The notes: generated by a model not told the origin, from the letters alone. Shown: positions 32,258 through 41,435, counted from the stretch's first letter. The stretch: DNA of 64,000 nt from Piscirickettsiaceae bacterium CG07_land_8_20_14_0_80_44_28 (GCA_002779995.1 PEWX01000069.1:1-64000), one strand, 5' to 3'. Numbers and translations: made by a program.

Positions 32258-32839
32258 ATGGATCAAGTTTGGACAGCAGAACTCCGTACAGAAGAAGGGA
32301 AGGGTGCGAGCCGCCGCCTTCGTCTTACGGGGAAAGTACCCGCCATTGTGTATGGTGGTGATCAAGAAGCAAAATCAGTTGCTTTGAAAAGTAATCAAAT
32401 TGAACGTGCTTTAAGATTAAATGTTGATTTGTATAACACAGTGCTAACGCTTGAGGGTGAAGGTGTTTCAGAGCAATGTGTGATTAAAGATTTACAACGT
32501 CATCCAGCCACTGGTTTTATTTCCCATGTTGATTTCCAGCGTGCAACAGATAAGTCGGTGATCGTAAAACGTGTTCCGCTTAACTTTGTTGGTAAAGAAA
32601 CCGCACCGGGTGTGAAAATCGGTGGGATTATGTCCTTTATGCAGTCAAATGTTGAAGTGACTTGTTTGACTAAAGACTTGCCGACAGCAATTGAAGTGGA
32701 TGTGTCTCAGTTGGAAGCTGGCGAGAGCCTACGTTTATCTGAGCTAACCGTTCCGGATGGTGTAAAACTAACGGCGCTGACACATGGCAACTCTGATTAC
32801 GATCAAGCAGTTGTGGGTATCAGTAAAGTTAAGCGTTAA
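32258..32839 (+). CDS. rplY: Ribosomal protein bL25 (Ctc/TL5 long form)
   Basis: 5S rRNA-binding ribosomal protein. At 193 residues this is the long form: an N-terminal L25 domain (RTEEGKGASRRLRLTGKVPAIVYGG) plus a TL5-type C-terminal domain. The prs-rplY-pth-ychF order is conserved in gammaproteobacteria. It is followed after 33 bases by pth. Confidence 0.95.
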   Translation: MDQVWTAELRTEEGKGASRRLRLTGKVPAIVYGGDQEAKSVALKSNQIERALRLNVDLYNTVLTLEGEGVSEQCVIKDLQRHPATGFISHVDFQRATDKSVIVKRVPLNFVGKETAPGVKIGGIMSFMQSNVEVTCLTKDLPTAIEVDVSQLEAGESLRLSELTVPDGVKLTALTHGNSDYDQAVVGISKVKR

Positions 32840-32872
32840 TTTAAAGCGTTTAAAGCAAAAGAAAGCCCGCTT

Positions 32873-33448
32873 ATGTCCTGTATAAAGTTGATTGTTGGTC
32901 TTGGTAATCCCGGCAAACAATATGAAAATACGCGACATAATGCGGGTTTTTGGTTTGTGGAGGAAGTTGCACGCCAATATCAGTTGCAATTTCGTCCAGA
33001 AACCAAATTTTTAGGAGAGGTGGCTCGGGTTCAGTCGAATGGCCATGATGTTTGGTTGCTTAAACCGATGACTTTTATGAATCGTAGCGGTCAGTCGATT
33101 CAATCTTTAGCCAATTTTTACAAAATTTCTCCCGACCAAATTTTGGTTGTACATGATGAGTTGGATCTGTCCCCTGGCACTGCCAAGCTAAAATCGGGTG
33201 GCGGTCATGGCGGGCACAATGGGCTAAGAGACACCATTGCTGCATTAGGCACTCCGGCATATTTGCGGTTGCGCTTAGGAATCGGCCATCCAGGGCATCG
33301 AGATCAGGTGGTGGATTATGTTTTGCATCCACCCTCCAAGCCGGATTTACAACAAATTGAAACGGCTATTTATGAAGCTACGCGGGTTTTGCCGGATTTG
33401 TTTGCAGGAGAGTTGTCGAAAGCAATGCAGCAATTACATTCGCTGTAG
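32873..33448 (+). CDS. pth: Peptidyl-tRNA hydrolase
   Basis: Releases tRNA from prematurely dropped peptidyl-tRNA. 191 residues with VGLGNPGKQYENTRHNAGFWFV (catalytic His region), PMTFMNRSGQ, VHDELDLSPG and GGGHGGHNGLRD. The ribosome site is weak (AAAGAAAG), which fits coupling to rplY. Confidence 0.97.
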   Translation: MSCIKLIVGLGNPGKQYENTRHNAGFWFVEEVARQYQLQFRPETKFLGEVARVQSNGHDVWLLKPMTFMNRSGQSIQSLANFYKISPDQILVVHDELDLSPGTAKLKSGGGHGGHNGLRDTIAALGTPAYLRLRLGIGHPGHRDQVVDYVLHPPSKPDLQQIETAIYEATRVLPDLFAGELSKAMQQLHSL

Positions 33449-33490
33449 TGTCGTTTGTTAAATTAATTATCAAGGTATTAGGAGTTCAGA

Positions 33491-34582
33491 ATGGGAATTA
33501 AGTGTGGCATCGTTGGATTACCAAACGTAGGAAAATCTACGCTGTTTAATGCTTTAACCAATGCAGGCATTGAGTCTGCAAACTATCCATTTTGTACAAT
33601 TGAACCCAATGTCGGAGTTGTGCCGGTTCCAGATGAAAGAGAAGATGCTTTAGCTGAAATCGTCAAGCCCGAGCGCGTACTATCGGCCACAGTCGATTTT
33701 ATGGACATTGCAGGTTTGGTTGAAGGTGCATCCAAAGGCGAGGGGCTGGGCAATAAGTTTTTAGCCAATATCCGGGAAACCGATGCCATAGTGCAAGTGG
33801 TTCGTTGTTTTGAAAATGACGACATTGTCCATGTTGCCGGTAAGATTGATCCCGTCTCCGATATTGAAATTATTAATATGGAACTGATTCTGGCGGATAT
33901 GGACTCACTGCAAAAGGCGGTGCAAAAAGTACAACGAGTTGCGAAAAGTGGTGACAAAGAAGCCGTTGCCAAACAGGCTGTCTATGAAAAAGTCTTGCAG
34001 GAAGTCGAAAATGGCAAGCTGGTTCGATTGGTTGAACTGAATGATGACGAAGCCAAACTTTTACAAGATTTACACCTGCTGACCATCAAACCCATGATGT
34101 ATATAGCCAACGTCAATGAGGATGGCTTTGAAAATAATCCACTACTAGACAGTGTAAAGGCTATTGCAGACGAGCAAGGGGCAGTCGTTGTGCCAATTAG
34201 TGCTGAAATTGAAGAGCAAGTTGCAGAGCTTGATGACGAAGACAAGGCTGAATTCTTAGCTGAAATGGGGCAACAAGAGCCTGGGTTAAATCGTGTCATT
34301 CGTGCGGCTTACCAGCTATTGGGTCTGCAAACCTATTTCACGGCAGGCGTTAAGGAAGTCCGAGCTTGGACCGTTAAGAAAGGTGCAACTGCGCCGCAGG
34401 CGGCTGGCGTTATTCATACCGATTTTGAAAAAGGATTTATTCGTGCTGAAGTCACCGCTTATGAAGATTTTATTGCCTTCAAAGGGGATGCAGGTGCAAA
34501 AGCAGCCGGCAAGCAGCGTTTAGAGGGAAAAGAATATATTGTTCAAGACGGGGATGTCATGCATTTCCGTTTTAATGTTTAA
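33491..34582 (+). CDS. ychF: Redox-regulated ribosome-associated ATPase YchF
   Basis: Obg-family P-loop protein (OLA1/YchF) that prefers ATP. The G1 motif [15 protein letters not shown], the G3 motif [10 protein letters not shown] and the C-terminal TGS-like domain ([18 protein letters not shown], ending VMHFRFNV) are complete in 363 residues. AGGAG upstream. Last backbone protein gene before tRNA-Met. Confidence 0.97.
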   Translation: MGIKCGIVGLPNVGKSTLFNALTNAGIESANYPFCTIEPNVGVVPVPDEREDALAEIVKPERVLSATVDFMDIAGLVEGASKGEGLGNKFLANIRETDAIVQVVRCFENDDIVHVAGKIDPVSDIEIINMELILADMDSLQKAVQKVQRVAKSGDKEAVAKQAVYEKVLQEVENGKLVRLVELNDDEAKLLQDLHLLTIKPMMYIANVNEDGFENNPLLDSVKAIADEQGAVVVPISAEIEEQVAELDDEDKAEFLAEMGQQEPGLNRVIRAAYQLLGLQTYFTAGVKEVRAWTVKKGATAPQAAGVIHTDFEKGFIRAEVTAYEDFIAFKGDAGAKAAGKQRLEGKEYIVQDGDVMHFRFNV

Positions 34583-34594
34583 GTCTGTGTGAAT

Positions 34595-34626
34595 CGCTAA
34601 AATTGCCAGGCCTGGTCGTTTTAAGC
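34595..34626. repeat. CCAGGCCTGG-family palindrome after ychF
   Basis: CGCTAAAA and TTTTAAGCG flank the core CCAGGCCTGG (34606-34615), with unpaired TTG and TCG between. It lies 13 bases after the ychF stop and can fold as a terminator-like hairpin. It is the most diverged of the intergenic copies. Confidence 0.75.
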
Positions 34627-34688
34627 GAAAAAGCGATAAAACGCTGTTGACAAGGGCGTTAAAAATTCTATAATACCGCAATCTTTTT

Positions 34689-34765
34689 GGCTACATAGCT
34701 CAGCTGGTTAGAGCACATCACTCATAATGATGGGGTCCCAGGTTCAAATCCCGGTGTAGCCACCA
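34689..34765 (+). tRNA. tRNA-Met (elongator, anticodon CAT)
   Basis: A 77-base cloverleaf: acceptor GGCTACA (34689-34695) pairs with TGTAGCC (34755-34761), and the anticodon CAT at 34723-34725 sits in loop CTCATAA. CCA is encoded at 34763-34765. The sequence closely follows elongator tRNA-Met rather than initiator. The integrase gene begins 222 bases downstream, marking this tRNA as the likely island attachment gene. Confidence 0.95.
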
Positions 34766-34771
34766 TTTCCT

Positions 34772-34803
34772 AAAGCCCACTTGGTCTCAAGTGGGCTTTT
34801 TTT
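34772..34803 (+). terminator. Terminator of tRNA-Met
   Basis: AAAGCCCACTTG (34772-34783), loop GTCT, CAAGTGGGCTTT (34788-34799), then T run. A strong hairpin right after the tRNA. Confidence 0.93.
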
Positions 34804-34898
34804 ATGTCTTGAAACCTTACTACATAAGGCCTGGCGGCTTTTTGTTAGTCTCACCAAGTCTCCTTTGATTTCATTCTATTTCATTAAATCTTAAAAGA

Positions 34899-34974
34899 AA
34901 TGGTATGCAAAATGGTATGTAAAATTTTACATACCCTACTTATGGTCTGAAAAGTTAACTTTGCATACCATTTG
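34899..34974. repeat. TGGTATG repeats upstream of integrase (probable arm-type or operator sites)
   Basis: Direct copies AATGGTATGCA (34899-34909) and AATGGTATGTA (34911-34921), an inverted TTTTACATACC (34925-34935) and an inverted TTGCATACCATTT (34961-34973) crowd the integrase leader. An 18-base exact copy of TGGTATGCAAAATGGTAT (34901-34918) recurs at 63983-64000. They could be integrase arm-binding sites and/or autoregulatory operators. Confidence 0.6.
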
Positions 34975-34986
34975 AGGAGACAAAAA

Positions 34987-36213
34987 ATGCTTACAGCAAT
35001 GAAAATAAAAGGTTTTAGACCTACAGCCAGTGTTTACCGTAAAGCAGATATAAACGGATTGTATTTAACCATTTACCCTAATGGTAATAAAAAGTGGGAA
35101 TTTAGGTTCTTATCACCCATTCACAATAAAAGACGGTCATTGAGGGTTGGTGATGCTCAGTTTCTGAGTTTATCTGACGCTAGGAATGAAGTTCTTAGGC
35201 TAAATCAATTGCTTTCACAAGGAATTGACCCAATAGAGCAAAAAAAAATTGAAGAGCTGAACATTCAGCAGCAGGCTCAGGCTCAGTATCAGTTGGATAA
35301 TCGAATTACATTCGCTCAGCTTTATCATGAATTTGGAGTGTTCTGTTCTTCATCGTTTGGTGGAGGAGAACCTCGATGGATGCCATATACTCAGCAAAAG
35401 CATGATGAGCGTTTTGCCAATCATGTTTTACCCTTTATTGGCGGTATGCCGGTCGCAGAAATTACTGAAGATAATATTACCAATCTTTTATTGGCTATAC
35501 AGGCTAGAGGAACCTTGTCAATAAGGGATAAGGTTAAGCAAGTTCTGACATCGATATTTCAATATGCTTTTGATAAAAAATATTGTCAAAGAAATGTGAT
35601 GAAATTTCTGCCTGTATCCATTTTTGCTAAGCGAGAATCTAATCACTTTAAACATATTACGACTGATAAGGAATTAAGTGAGTTTCTTTATCAAACCTCA
35701 AGCATCCAAGCTTCGTTTGAAGTGGTTTGTGCTATTCGATTGGGAATAATGTTCTTTTTAAGACCGAGTGAATTAGTCGGTATGCGTTGGAATGATGTGG
35801 ATTTTGAAGGAAGGGTTGCAGATGTCTATTCAAGCAAAATAAAAAAGATTCATACAGTTCCGTTGTCAACTCAGGCAATAGACCTTCTGACAAGCTTGTA
35901 TGGCCTTACAGGACACTCTCCTTATGTATTCCTATCGTCCTATAGTAATAATGCAGAACCGATCAGTCGTGATAGCCTAGGAAACGCACTCAGAAGAAAT
36001 GGGATAAAAAATATCCACCCACATGGTTTTAGGCATACGGCAAGCACTATGTTAAATGAAATGGACTTCAGTGCAGACGCAATTGAGCTTCAGTTAAGCC
36101 ATAAAGTCCAAGGCGTTAGGGGTGTTTACAATAAGGCTCAGAAGTTGGATGAAAGGAGAATCCTCATGCAAGCATGGTCTGATCATCTCCAGAAGCTAGG
36201 ATGGGCATATTAA
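34987..36213 (+). CDS. P4-type tyrosine recombinase (island integrase)
   Basis: A 408-residue integrase. The N-terminal DUF4102-like arm-binding domain (GLYLTIYPNGNKKWEFRF) is followed by a SAM-like core-binding domain (about 105-205) and the catalytic domain with Arg259, His346, Arg349, His372 and nucleophile Tyr381. ATG 34987 follows GAGGAGA; an in-frame TTG at 34972 lies inside that site. The family typically inserts at tRNA 3' ends, fitting the tRNA-Met next door. Confidence 0.93.
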   Translation: MLTAMKIKGFRPTASVYRKADINGLYLTIYPNGNKKWEFRFLSPIHNKRRSLRVGDAQFLSLSDARNEVLRLNQLLSQGIDPIEQKKIEELNIQQQAQAQYQLDNRITFAQLYHEFGVFCSSSFGGGEPRWMPYTQQKHDERFANHVLPFIGGMPVAEITEDNITNLLLAIQARGTLSIRDKVKQVLTSIFQYAFDKKYCQRNVMKFLPVSIFAKRESNHFKHITTDKELSEFLYQTSSIQASFEVVCAIRLGIMFFLRPSELVGMRWNDVDFEGRVADVYSSKIKKIHTVPLSTQAIDLLTSLYGLTGHSPYVFLSSYSNNAEPISRDSLGNALRRNGIKNIHPHGFRHTASTMLNEMDFSADAIELQLSHKVQGVRGVYNKAQKLDERRILMQAWSDHLQKLGWAY

Positions 36214-36290
36214 TATTCAAATTGTGTAAAAATCAAAATACTATTTGAGTCAATCTGATCCAAGATTTGATTGATATATATTGACTATTT

Positions 36291-36324
36291 AAGGCTGTAA
36301 ATGAATTGTTTACAGCCTTTTTTA
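36291..36324 (+). terminator. Terminator after the integrase, just before alpA
   Basis: A perfect 11-base stem AAGGCTGTAAA (36291-36301) and TTTACAGCCTT (36309-36319), loop TGAATTG, then a T run. It ends only 15 bases before the AlpA start codon, so read-through would be needed for alpA expression from any promoter upstream; it may act as an attenuator. Confidence 0.9.
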
Positions 36325-36338
36325 TTGGGAGAAAGAAA

Positions 36339-36515
36339 ATGAAATTATTACGAATTAAACAAGTGATTGAAATAACAACATTGAGCCGCAGTACTATTTA
36401 TCGTTTGATTGCTAAAGGTGAGTTTCCAAAAGGCAAAAATCTTTCGAGTCGGACTGTGGTGTGGGATGAGTTGGATATAATGAACTGGATAAATAGTGCG
36501 GATCAGGATGGGTAA
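36339..36515 (+). CDS. AlpA-family DNA-binding regulator/excisionase
   Basis: A 58-residue winged-helix protein of the AlpA/MerR-like superfamily (MKLLRIKQVIEITTLSRSTIYRLI, then FPKGKNLSSRTVVWDELDI). These small proteins activate integrase or act as recombination directionality factors in P4-type islands. ATG 36339 is supported by GGGAGA at 36327-36332. It is convergent with radC, with only 2 bases between the stops. Confidence 0.88.
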   Translation: MKLLRIKQVIEITTLSRSTIYRLIAKGEFPKGKNLSSRTVVWDELDIMNWINSADQDG

Positions 36516-36517
36516 TA

Positions 36518-37015
36518 TCAAATCTTGCCGTATTTAGCATAGGAGTAATGCTCACCGTTCCCAATAATAATGTGATCCAACATTCGAACCTCAATAAGCA
36601 TTAGCGTCTTTTTGATTTGATCGGTAAGTTGATCATCAGCACTTGATGGTTGGCAATGGCCACTTGGATGGTTGTGAAATAAAATCACCGCAGCCGCATT
36701 AACAGAAAGGATTTGTTTAACAATTTCTCTGGGATAGACAGATGCTTGATTGATGGTGCCACGAAAAAGAATTTCGTGACTGATAATTCGATGTTGCTGA
36801 TCAAGAAAGATCGCACCAAAAACCTCATGCTCAAGTTCCTGTAGTAACGTTTGCAGATAATCAAAACAGGCATCGGGCGAACAGAGTGTTCGCCCTTTGC
36901 GTAATCGTTGACGAGCAAGATATTTAGCCATATTCAAAATATCCTGCTCACCGATTGCTTGGTTAGTAATGTAATTACCTGGTTGATCGCCTGCCTTAAA
37001 AGGCTTAGGCAGCAT
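36518..37015 (-). CDS. RadC/JAB-domain protein
   Basis: A 165-residue RadC-family protein with the complete JAMM motif HNHPSG followed by the metal-binding aspartate (HxH-x10-D). It lacks the N-terminal helix-hairpin-helix of chromosomal RadC, as usual for island-borne copies. Despite the name, a repair role is not established; island versions travel with anti-restriction or recombination modules. Overlaps the DUF932 gene by 11 bases. Confidence 0.92.
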   Translation of the reverse strand: MLPKPFKAGDQPGNYITNQAIGEQDILNMAKYLARQRLRKGRTLCSPDACFDYLQTLLQELEHEVFGAIFLDQQHRIISHEILFRGTINQASVYPREIVKQILSVNAAAVILFHNHPSGHCQPSSADDQLTDQIKKTLMLIEVRMLDHIIIGNGEHYSYAKYGKI

Positions 37016-37859
37016 AAAACTCTCCTTGGATAATATTGGAAGGCATTGATTGAGAGGGTTGATGTTTTAGTTTGGAAAACTCATCGGTTAGTTGCCAAAG
37101 CGCTCGATTCAATCGTACATCTTCAGATACCGAATGAATGGCTCTTGTTCTGGTTGAACGCCCGGTCGATGAGCGGCCAATTAATCCGCCTTTCATTAAG
37201 TTTTCTTGCACTCGGTTAAAAGTTTTCCAAAGGCTGGGTTCCTTATCTTCATTGCGTCTGGCCTGCAACAGGGCTTCAGGGGATATAGGGCTTTGTGATT
37301 GCCATTCTTCACCATAACGTAAAGACAAGGCAGCCCTAGCAAATAGATATGCTTCCTCTCTGGAAATCAAGGTCGATTGAAACGTCTCAACACTATCAGA
37401 GATGTTTTCAATCTCACCTGCCAATTGCAAAGAGCCATCGATAATGTTCTCAACAATATTCTTACCGTGCTTGACTCTAATGTGCCCTAACTCCCCAGCA
37501 GGAGTTACCATGCCGTTTGAACACACTAATCGAAACAGACCTAGATCAAGTTGGTAGGCAGCACTTCGGTCATGTGAGTTAGTCAGAACCAATTCACTAA
37601 CCGAATCCCCCACCGTCATTTGACGGTCAGGGTCTTGTCGAAAACGAATCATGTGACGGGCAAGGTGCTTTTTATCAAAGTCACGGGACTTTGTTTGTTG
37701 CGCTCTGACCGGATACCAGCCTTCAGTTTGTAAAGCATCGACCACATTGATAGTTGGCACAAATCCATAACGGTCTGAAACGGCTGTATCAGGTGATTCT
37801 GCAAATATAGCGGGTGCTGTTTTATAAAGTTGTTGTTGGGTTAAAATATTCATAGCCAT
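37005..37859 (-). CDS. DUF932 domain protein
   Basis: A 284-residue protein of the DUF932 family, common on plasmids, phages and integrative elements beside single-strand recombination genes. Recognisable parts include YGFVPTINVVDAL, VRAQQTKSRD, MIRFRQD and ELVLTNSHDRSAAYQL. Function unknown. A GGAG ribosome site lies before ATG 37859. Part of a five-gene leftward block. Confidence 0.85.
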   Translation of the reverse strand: MAMNILTQQQLYKTAPAIFAESPDTAVSDRYGFVPTINVVDALQTEGWYPVRAQQTKSRDFDKKHLARHMIRFRQDPDRQMTVGDSVSELVLTNSHDRSAAYQLDLGLFRLVCSNGMVTPAGELGHIRVKHGKNIVENIIDGSLQLAGEIENISDSVETFQSTLISREEAYLFARAALSLRYGEEWQSQSPISPEALLQARRNEDKEPSLWKTFNRVQENLMKGGLIGRSSTGRSTRTRAIHSVSEDVRLNRALWQLTDEFSKLKHQPSQSMPSNIIQGEFYAA

Positions 37860-37884
37860 GATGGTGTCTCCATTAATTGTTTAG

Positions 37885-38787
37885 TTAAGCGTTAAGCGAT
37901 TGCGTTTGTTGCGCTAATCGTTCATTCAGATTGGCAGCAACATTGGGCTGTTGATTGCCTTGATCCTGTTGTGCCGTATTAGGGGGATAAAACTCTTCCA
38001 ACACCGTTTCTACGGTGTCTTCATCGTCTTCAAAGTGACCATTGGCAAAACCTACCTTTGCCGCCTTATCCAAGGCATCTTGGTCAAACCCCATTTCTTT
38101 TCGGTGTGCATCCAATTGTTTTGCTTGCTCTAGCGTTTGTTGTAAATCCAAGCCGGTGCGTAAGGTCAAGTCCACGTAGTAGATGGGTTTACCAAAGCTT
38201 TGCCGTGTCGATTTACCACGAACCTTTAAAGCCAAGGGTAAACAAGCCAATCGATTACCAGACAGGGCTTGAAAGTAACTCAAGCGAGAGGCAAGGGTTC
38301 GTATTGAGTTGAACCCCGATGTTCTAAATACAAAACTGCCAATGGGGTCATCGCTCTGTTCTGATTCAGGAGTCACAACCACATTCAATCGTCCATAGGG
38401 CTTACAACCTGATTGAGCCAACTCACAGTGATCTGGTGAAGGACAGGGGAGGGTTTCATAACCGTTTTGAGTGTTACGAGAACAGCTTTCTCCATTACCA
38501 ATACAAATCGGTCGTGCTGTTTGTCGGTCAAACAAACAATATTCGGCACGTAGGTTTAAGTCTGGATCGTTGAACATCAATTGCACAGGAATCGACCGTA
38601 GTTTCTTTTGGCCGTCTCTGAGCTGTTCATCGAACGGGTGTTTTATCCAGCCTTGAGTGGTTTGGATTTGACTGGTGATGGTGAATTGGTCATCTTTTTG
38701 TGGCAGACGCTTACCATTCTTTTCCACCACTTGACCAATCGTAATCCGACCAATCATCGGTGGGGTTATCATTAATCCTTTTAACAT
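37885..38787 (-). CDS. Phage/plasmid gp3-like protein ('hydrolase or metal-binding')
   Basis: A 300-residue protein of the family usually labelled hydrolase or metal-binding, related to recombination directionality factor-like phage gp3. A cysteine-rich stretch (GESCSRNTQNGYETLPC, then CELAQSGCKPYG) probably binds zinc. The C-terminus is low-complexity, Gln/Asn-rich. No enzymatic activity can be claimed. Confidence 0.75.
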   Translation of the reverse strand: MLKGLMITPPMIGRITIGQVVEKNGKRLPQKDDQFTITSQIQTTQGWIKHPFDEQLRDGQKKLRSIPVQLMFNDPDLNLRAEYCLFDRQTARPICIGNGESCSRNTQNGYETLPCPSPDHCELAQSGCKPYGRLNVVVTPESEQSDDPIGSFVFRTSGFNSIRTLASRLSYFQALSGNRLACLPLALKVRGKSTRQSFGKPIYYVDLTLRTGLDLQQTLEQAKQLDAHRKEMGFDQDALDKAAKVGFANGHFEDDEDTVETVLEEFYPPNTAQQDQGNQQPNVAANLNERLAQQTQSLNA

Positions 38788-38811
38788 GCGGGTCTCCTTT
38801 TAAAAGGGCAT

Positions 38812-38838
38812 AAAAAAACCTAGGACAATGCCTAGGTC
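38812..38838 (-). terminator. Terminator between the YqaJ exonuclease and the gp3-like gene
   Basis: On the minus strand GACCTAGG, loop CATTGT, CCTAGGT, then seven T. It lies after the exonuclease stop and before the gp3-like start, so the block may be attenuated here. Confidence 0.8.
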
Positions 38839-38862
38839 TATTGGGATGAGGTAAAGATGACG

Positions 38863-39909
38863 TTATGAGGATTGCACTAGAAAACGCCGTGTACCGGGTT
38901 TGTCGATCAGGTAGGTTTGGTAGAGGTCGGGTTGCTCAGTCTTTAAACGTTTCGTATCCAATCCTTTAGAGGGTTTGGATTGTCGCCAAAAGATTTTTCC
39001 ATCTGCAAAAACGGCAATGCTGTTGTCACCCATCCTTTCTTGAAGTTGGTGTTTCAATAAGGCTTCCTTTTCCGTCAAGGCTGATAATTCATCTCGTACC
39101 GATAACAATTGGCTAAACAAATGATTTTCATCTGGGCTTTCAGAAAAATCGACCGTTTGATGGTTATCGTTCGGATAAAGCTGTCTAAGCGCTCTACCCG
39201 AAGACGCACTGGCATCAACAGGTGGTGGGATATTGTTTTGGACTCGGTGCCAAAAGGCTTTTTCCATTTCAATTAAATTAGCAATCAGAACTTCATCGCG
39301 TTCCAAACGATAAATTTCTAGTTTTTGACCTGCAATAAGAACCGCGACATCGGCTGCTTGTTGACCGGTAACAGCTAACTGATGCTGAACCTGTAATTGA
39401 ATATAGTCCGGTACACCATTTTCCCAAGATTTAGCCGAATGCATCCCTGCGGTTTTACATTCTAAAATCTGGACTTGTTCATCGCCGACAACCTCACGAT
39501 CCAAGTTGGCTAACATCCAAGGGTGTTCTGAATGTTGCAAAATTGAATTAACCCGTCGGACTTTACGACCTGTGCGCTTTGCATAATGCTCTGCAACAAT
39601 CGGCTCAAGTATCGTGCCCCACACTAAAGGCGAGTCTTCGGTCATTTTCGGTTGTATAGGTTGGATTTTTCCCGTCTTTTCCATCCATAGCTCTAATTGA
39701 GACTTAAAGGGATTCAACCCACAGGCGGTAGCCGCATCACTGGAACCAATGCCTTGATTGCGGTACTTTAACCAAAGGTTTTGATCTAGTTGATTCGTTG
39801 AAATGATTCGCATCGCTTGAGCATGACGACGAGAAGCTTGTTGGCTTGATGTCGTTAAAGATTGAATGGAAGCTGCTGAAACCTTATTGGGCGTTGTAAT
39901 GGTTACCAT
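38863..39909 (-). CDS. YqaJ-family viral recombinase (lambda-exonuclease-like)
   Basis: Predicted 5'-3' exonuclease of recombineering modules. 348 residues from ATG 39909 (GAGGGAAA upstream; an in-frame GTG at 39924 would add five). Motifs GIGSSDAATACGLNPFKS, WGTILEPIVAEHYA, ANLDREVVGD and ILECKTAG provide the PD-(D/E)xK nuclease core. A single-strand annealing protein partner is not seen in this window. Confidence 0.9.
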   Translation of the reverse strand: MVTITTPNKVSAASIQSLTTSSQQASRRHAQAMRIISTNQLDQNLWLKYRNQGIGSSDAATACGLNPFKSQLELWMEKTGKIQPIQPKMTEDSPLVWGTILEPIVAEHYAKRTGRKVRRVNSILQHSEHPWMLANLDREVVGDEQVQILECKTAGMHSAKSWENGVPDYIQLQVQHQLAVTGQQAADVAVLIAGQKLEIYRLERDEVLIANLIEMEKAFWHRVQNNIPPPVDASASSGRALRQLYPNDNHQTVDFSESPDENHLFSQLLSVRDELSALTEKEALLKHQLQERMGDNSIAVFADGKIFWRQSKPSKGLDTKRLKTEQPDLYQTYLIDKPGTRRFLVQSS

Positions 39910-39910
39910 A

Positions 39911-40261
39911 TCAATTTCCCTCACTCATAACTAAATCGGATTCCGCAAACTGATGATGGCAATGATTGCACTCATAGTTCTTCAAAACCTTTTTATCAAT
40001 ATGTTCACCGATTTCAGCACCAGCCAACCCGCCTGATGATGCACCAAGCAGACCGCCTATAACCGCACCACTAAATGATCCGACGCCGATACCAACTGGA
40101 CCGGCAAAAGCACCGAAAGCGGCACCTTGTCGGGCACCACCAACAGCACCCATCACGCCTAAAGTGCCACCACCAATTAATCCGGCGGTTCCACCAACGG
40201 TTTTTGCTAAATGTTTAGCGACCACAAACTGTGATCCGCAACTTGGACAATGCACTGCCAT
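39911..40261 (-). CDS. Zinc-ribbon protein with glycine-rich hydrophobic centre
   Basis: A 116-residue protein: an N-terminal CPSCG and a C-terminal CNHCH form a split zinc ribbon around a glycine-zipper region (about 25-85, rich in GG, GA and GV repeats) that could insert in membranes. ATG 40261 is backed by AAGGAGAAA; an in-frame upstream Met adds six residues. First gene of the leftward block. Function unknown. Confidence 0.72.
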   Translation of the reverse strand: MAVHCPSCGSQFVVAKHLAKTVGGTAGLIGGGTLGVMGAVGGARQGAAFGAFAGPVGIGVGSFSGAVIGGLLGASSGGLAGAEIGEHIDKKVLKNYECNHCHHQFAESDLVMSEGN

Positions 40262-40680
40262 AATATTTCTCCTTTTCAATAAGTGAAGTAAAGAAGGTGC
40301 AATCCCTTCTTACATGACAGTGGTATGTGGTTGAGATATTTTTAAATCATCAGGAGGTTTGATCTTTGAGGATGGGAATTAGCGAAGGTTCACTCAAATA
40401 AATTTTTCGAATTAATTTTGTCCATAGTATGAGTTAGGTTTTTAACTGAGTAAATGGGTTTTAAGGAAAATAGACTTTTTAGCGTACTAAATGCTAGGAA
40501 AAGACAGTGATTTAATAATGAAATATTGATGATTTTCAGGGGTTAATGGTGCTATAAATAATTATATTCATCATGCCTAAGTAATGATGAATGAATACTA
40601 CACACTACCCATATAATCCTTAACCAGATAACTAAAGTTAATACCTGACTCCGTTACTAATAAAGAAAATGGAGTTAACC
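40262..40680. other. A+T-rich divergent intergenic region
   Basis: About 420 bases separating the leftward recombination block from the replication-like gene. No open frame of note and no clear hairpin seen. It presumably holds promoters for both directions. Confidence 0.5.
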
Positions 40681-41418
40681 ATGAACAATTACACACAGGT
40701 ATATCGTAATCAAAATATATTCAGTACTTACCCTAAACGCCATCCCCTCAATTTAGATATTTGCTTGCACTATGACAACCAGTATAGAGGTGCCGAGGTC
40801 AATGTGAATGGTGGTCCAATGGTCAGAGAGTACATGGATGGACTGATAGAAACCTATCAAAAGCAAAGCGCTGATTATTCACGGGTGTTTGCAGTTATGG
40901 TGAGTTTATCATTCCCTAAAGACTGGACAGAAGAACAGCGTATTAGCAGGGATTATTATTCTCGATTTATGGATTCCTTGAATGCTCAAATCAGGCACTT
41001 TAATGATGGTAAAAAAGAGCATGGTCAAAGCAGAGGTTCTAGAGTTCGGTTTTGTCGAGTTATTGAAGACGGTCAAAACCCAACGGGAGATGAACAACAT
41101 GCTAAAGGGTTTCACATTCATGCAGTATTATTTTTCAATGGTCACCAGTTCAATACGCTAGGGGATTTTAATTCTGGTTTGGTTAACCTTGGGTTTCGCA
41201 TTGAAAGTGCTTGGGCGAGTGCTTTAGCTGTGGATGTTGCAATGATTAAGTATTTGGGATTAGTTGATTTTAGTGGAGGAGGGTACTTGATTGATTCAAA
41301 TGCTTCTGACCGAGGAAATAAAAGGCAAGAGATGTTTTATCATTACTCATACATCTGCAAGGCTTATTCCAAGCGATTTGACGTGCCTGTAAAGGCGTTT
41401 AGTCGTAGTCGGGGGTAG
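40681..41418 (+). CDS. Inovirus Gp2/YagK-YfjJ family replication-like protein
   Basis: A 245-residue protein of the inovirus-type Gp2 (YagK/YfjJ) family found in satellites and islands. KGFHIHAVLFF contains a hydrophobic-flanked HxH (His145, His147) resembling the HUH metal site of rolling-circle initiators, and MFYHYSYICKAYSKRF carries tyrosines further on. ATG 40681 follows GGAG at 40671-40674; an in-frame ATG at 40669 is possible. A replication role is inferred from the family. Confidence 0.8.
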   Translation: MNNYTQVYRNQNIFSTYPKRHPLNLDICLHYDNQYRGAEVNVNGGPMVREYMDGLIETYQKQSADYSRVFAVMVSLSFPKDWTEEQRISRDYYSRFMDSLNAQIRHFNDGKKEHGQSRGSRVRFCRVIEDGQNPTGDEQHAKGFHIHAVLFFNGHQFNTLGDFNSGLVNLGFRIESAWASALAVDVAMIKYLGLVDFSGGGYLIDSNASDRGNKRQEMFYHYSYICKAYSKRFDVPVKAFSRSRG

Positions 41419-41435
41419 GAGAATTTTGTGAGAAA

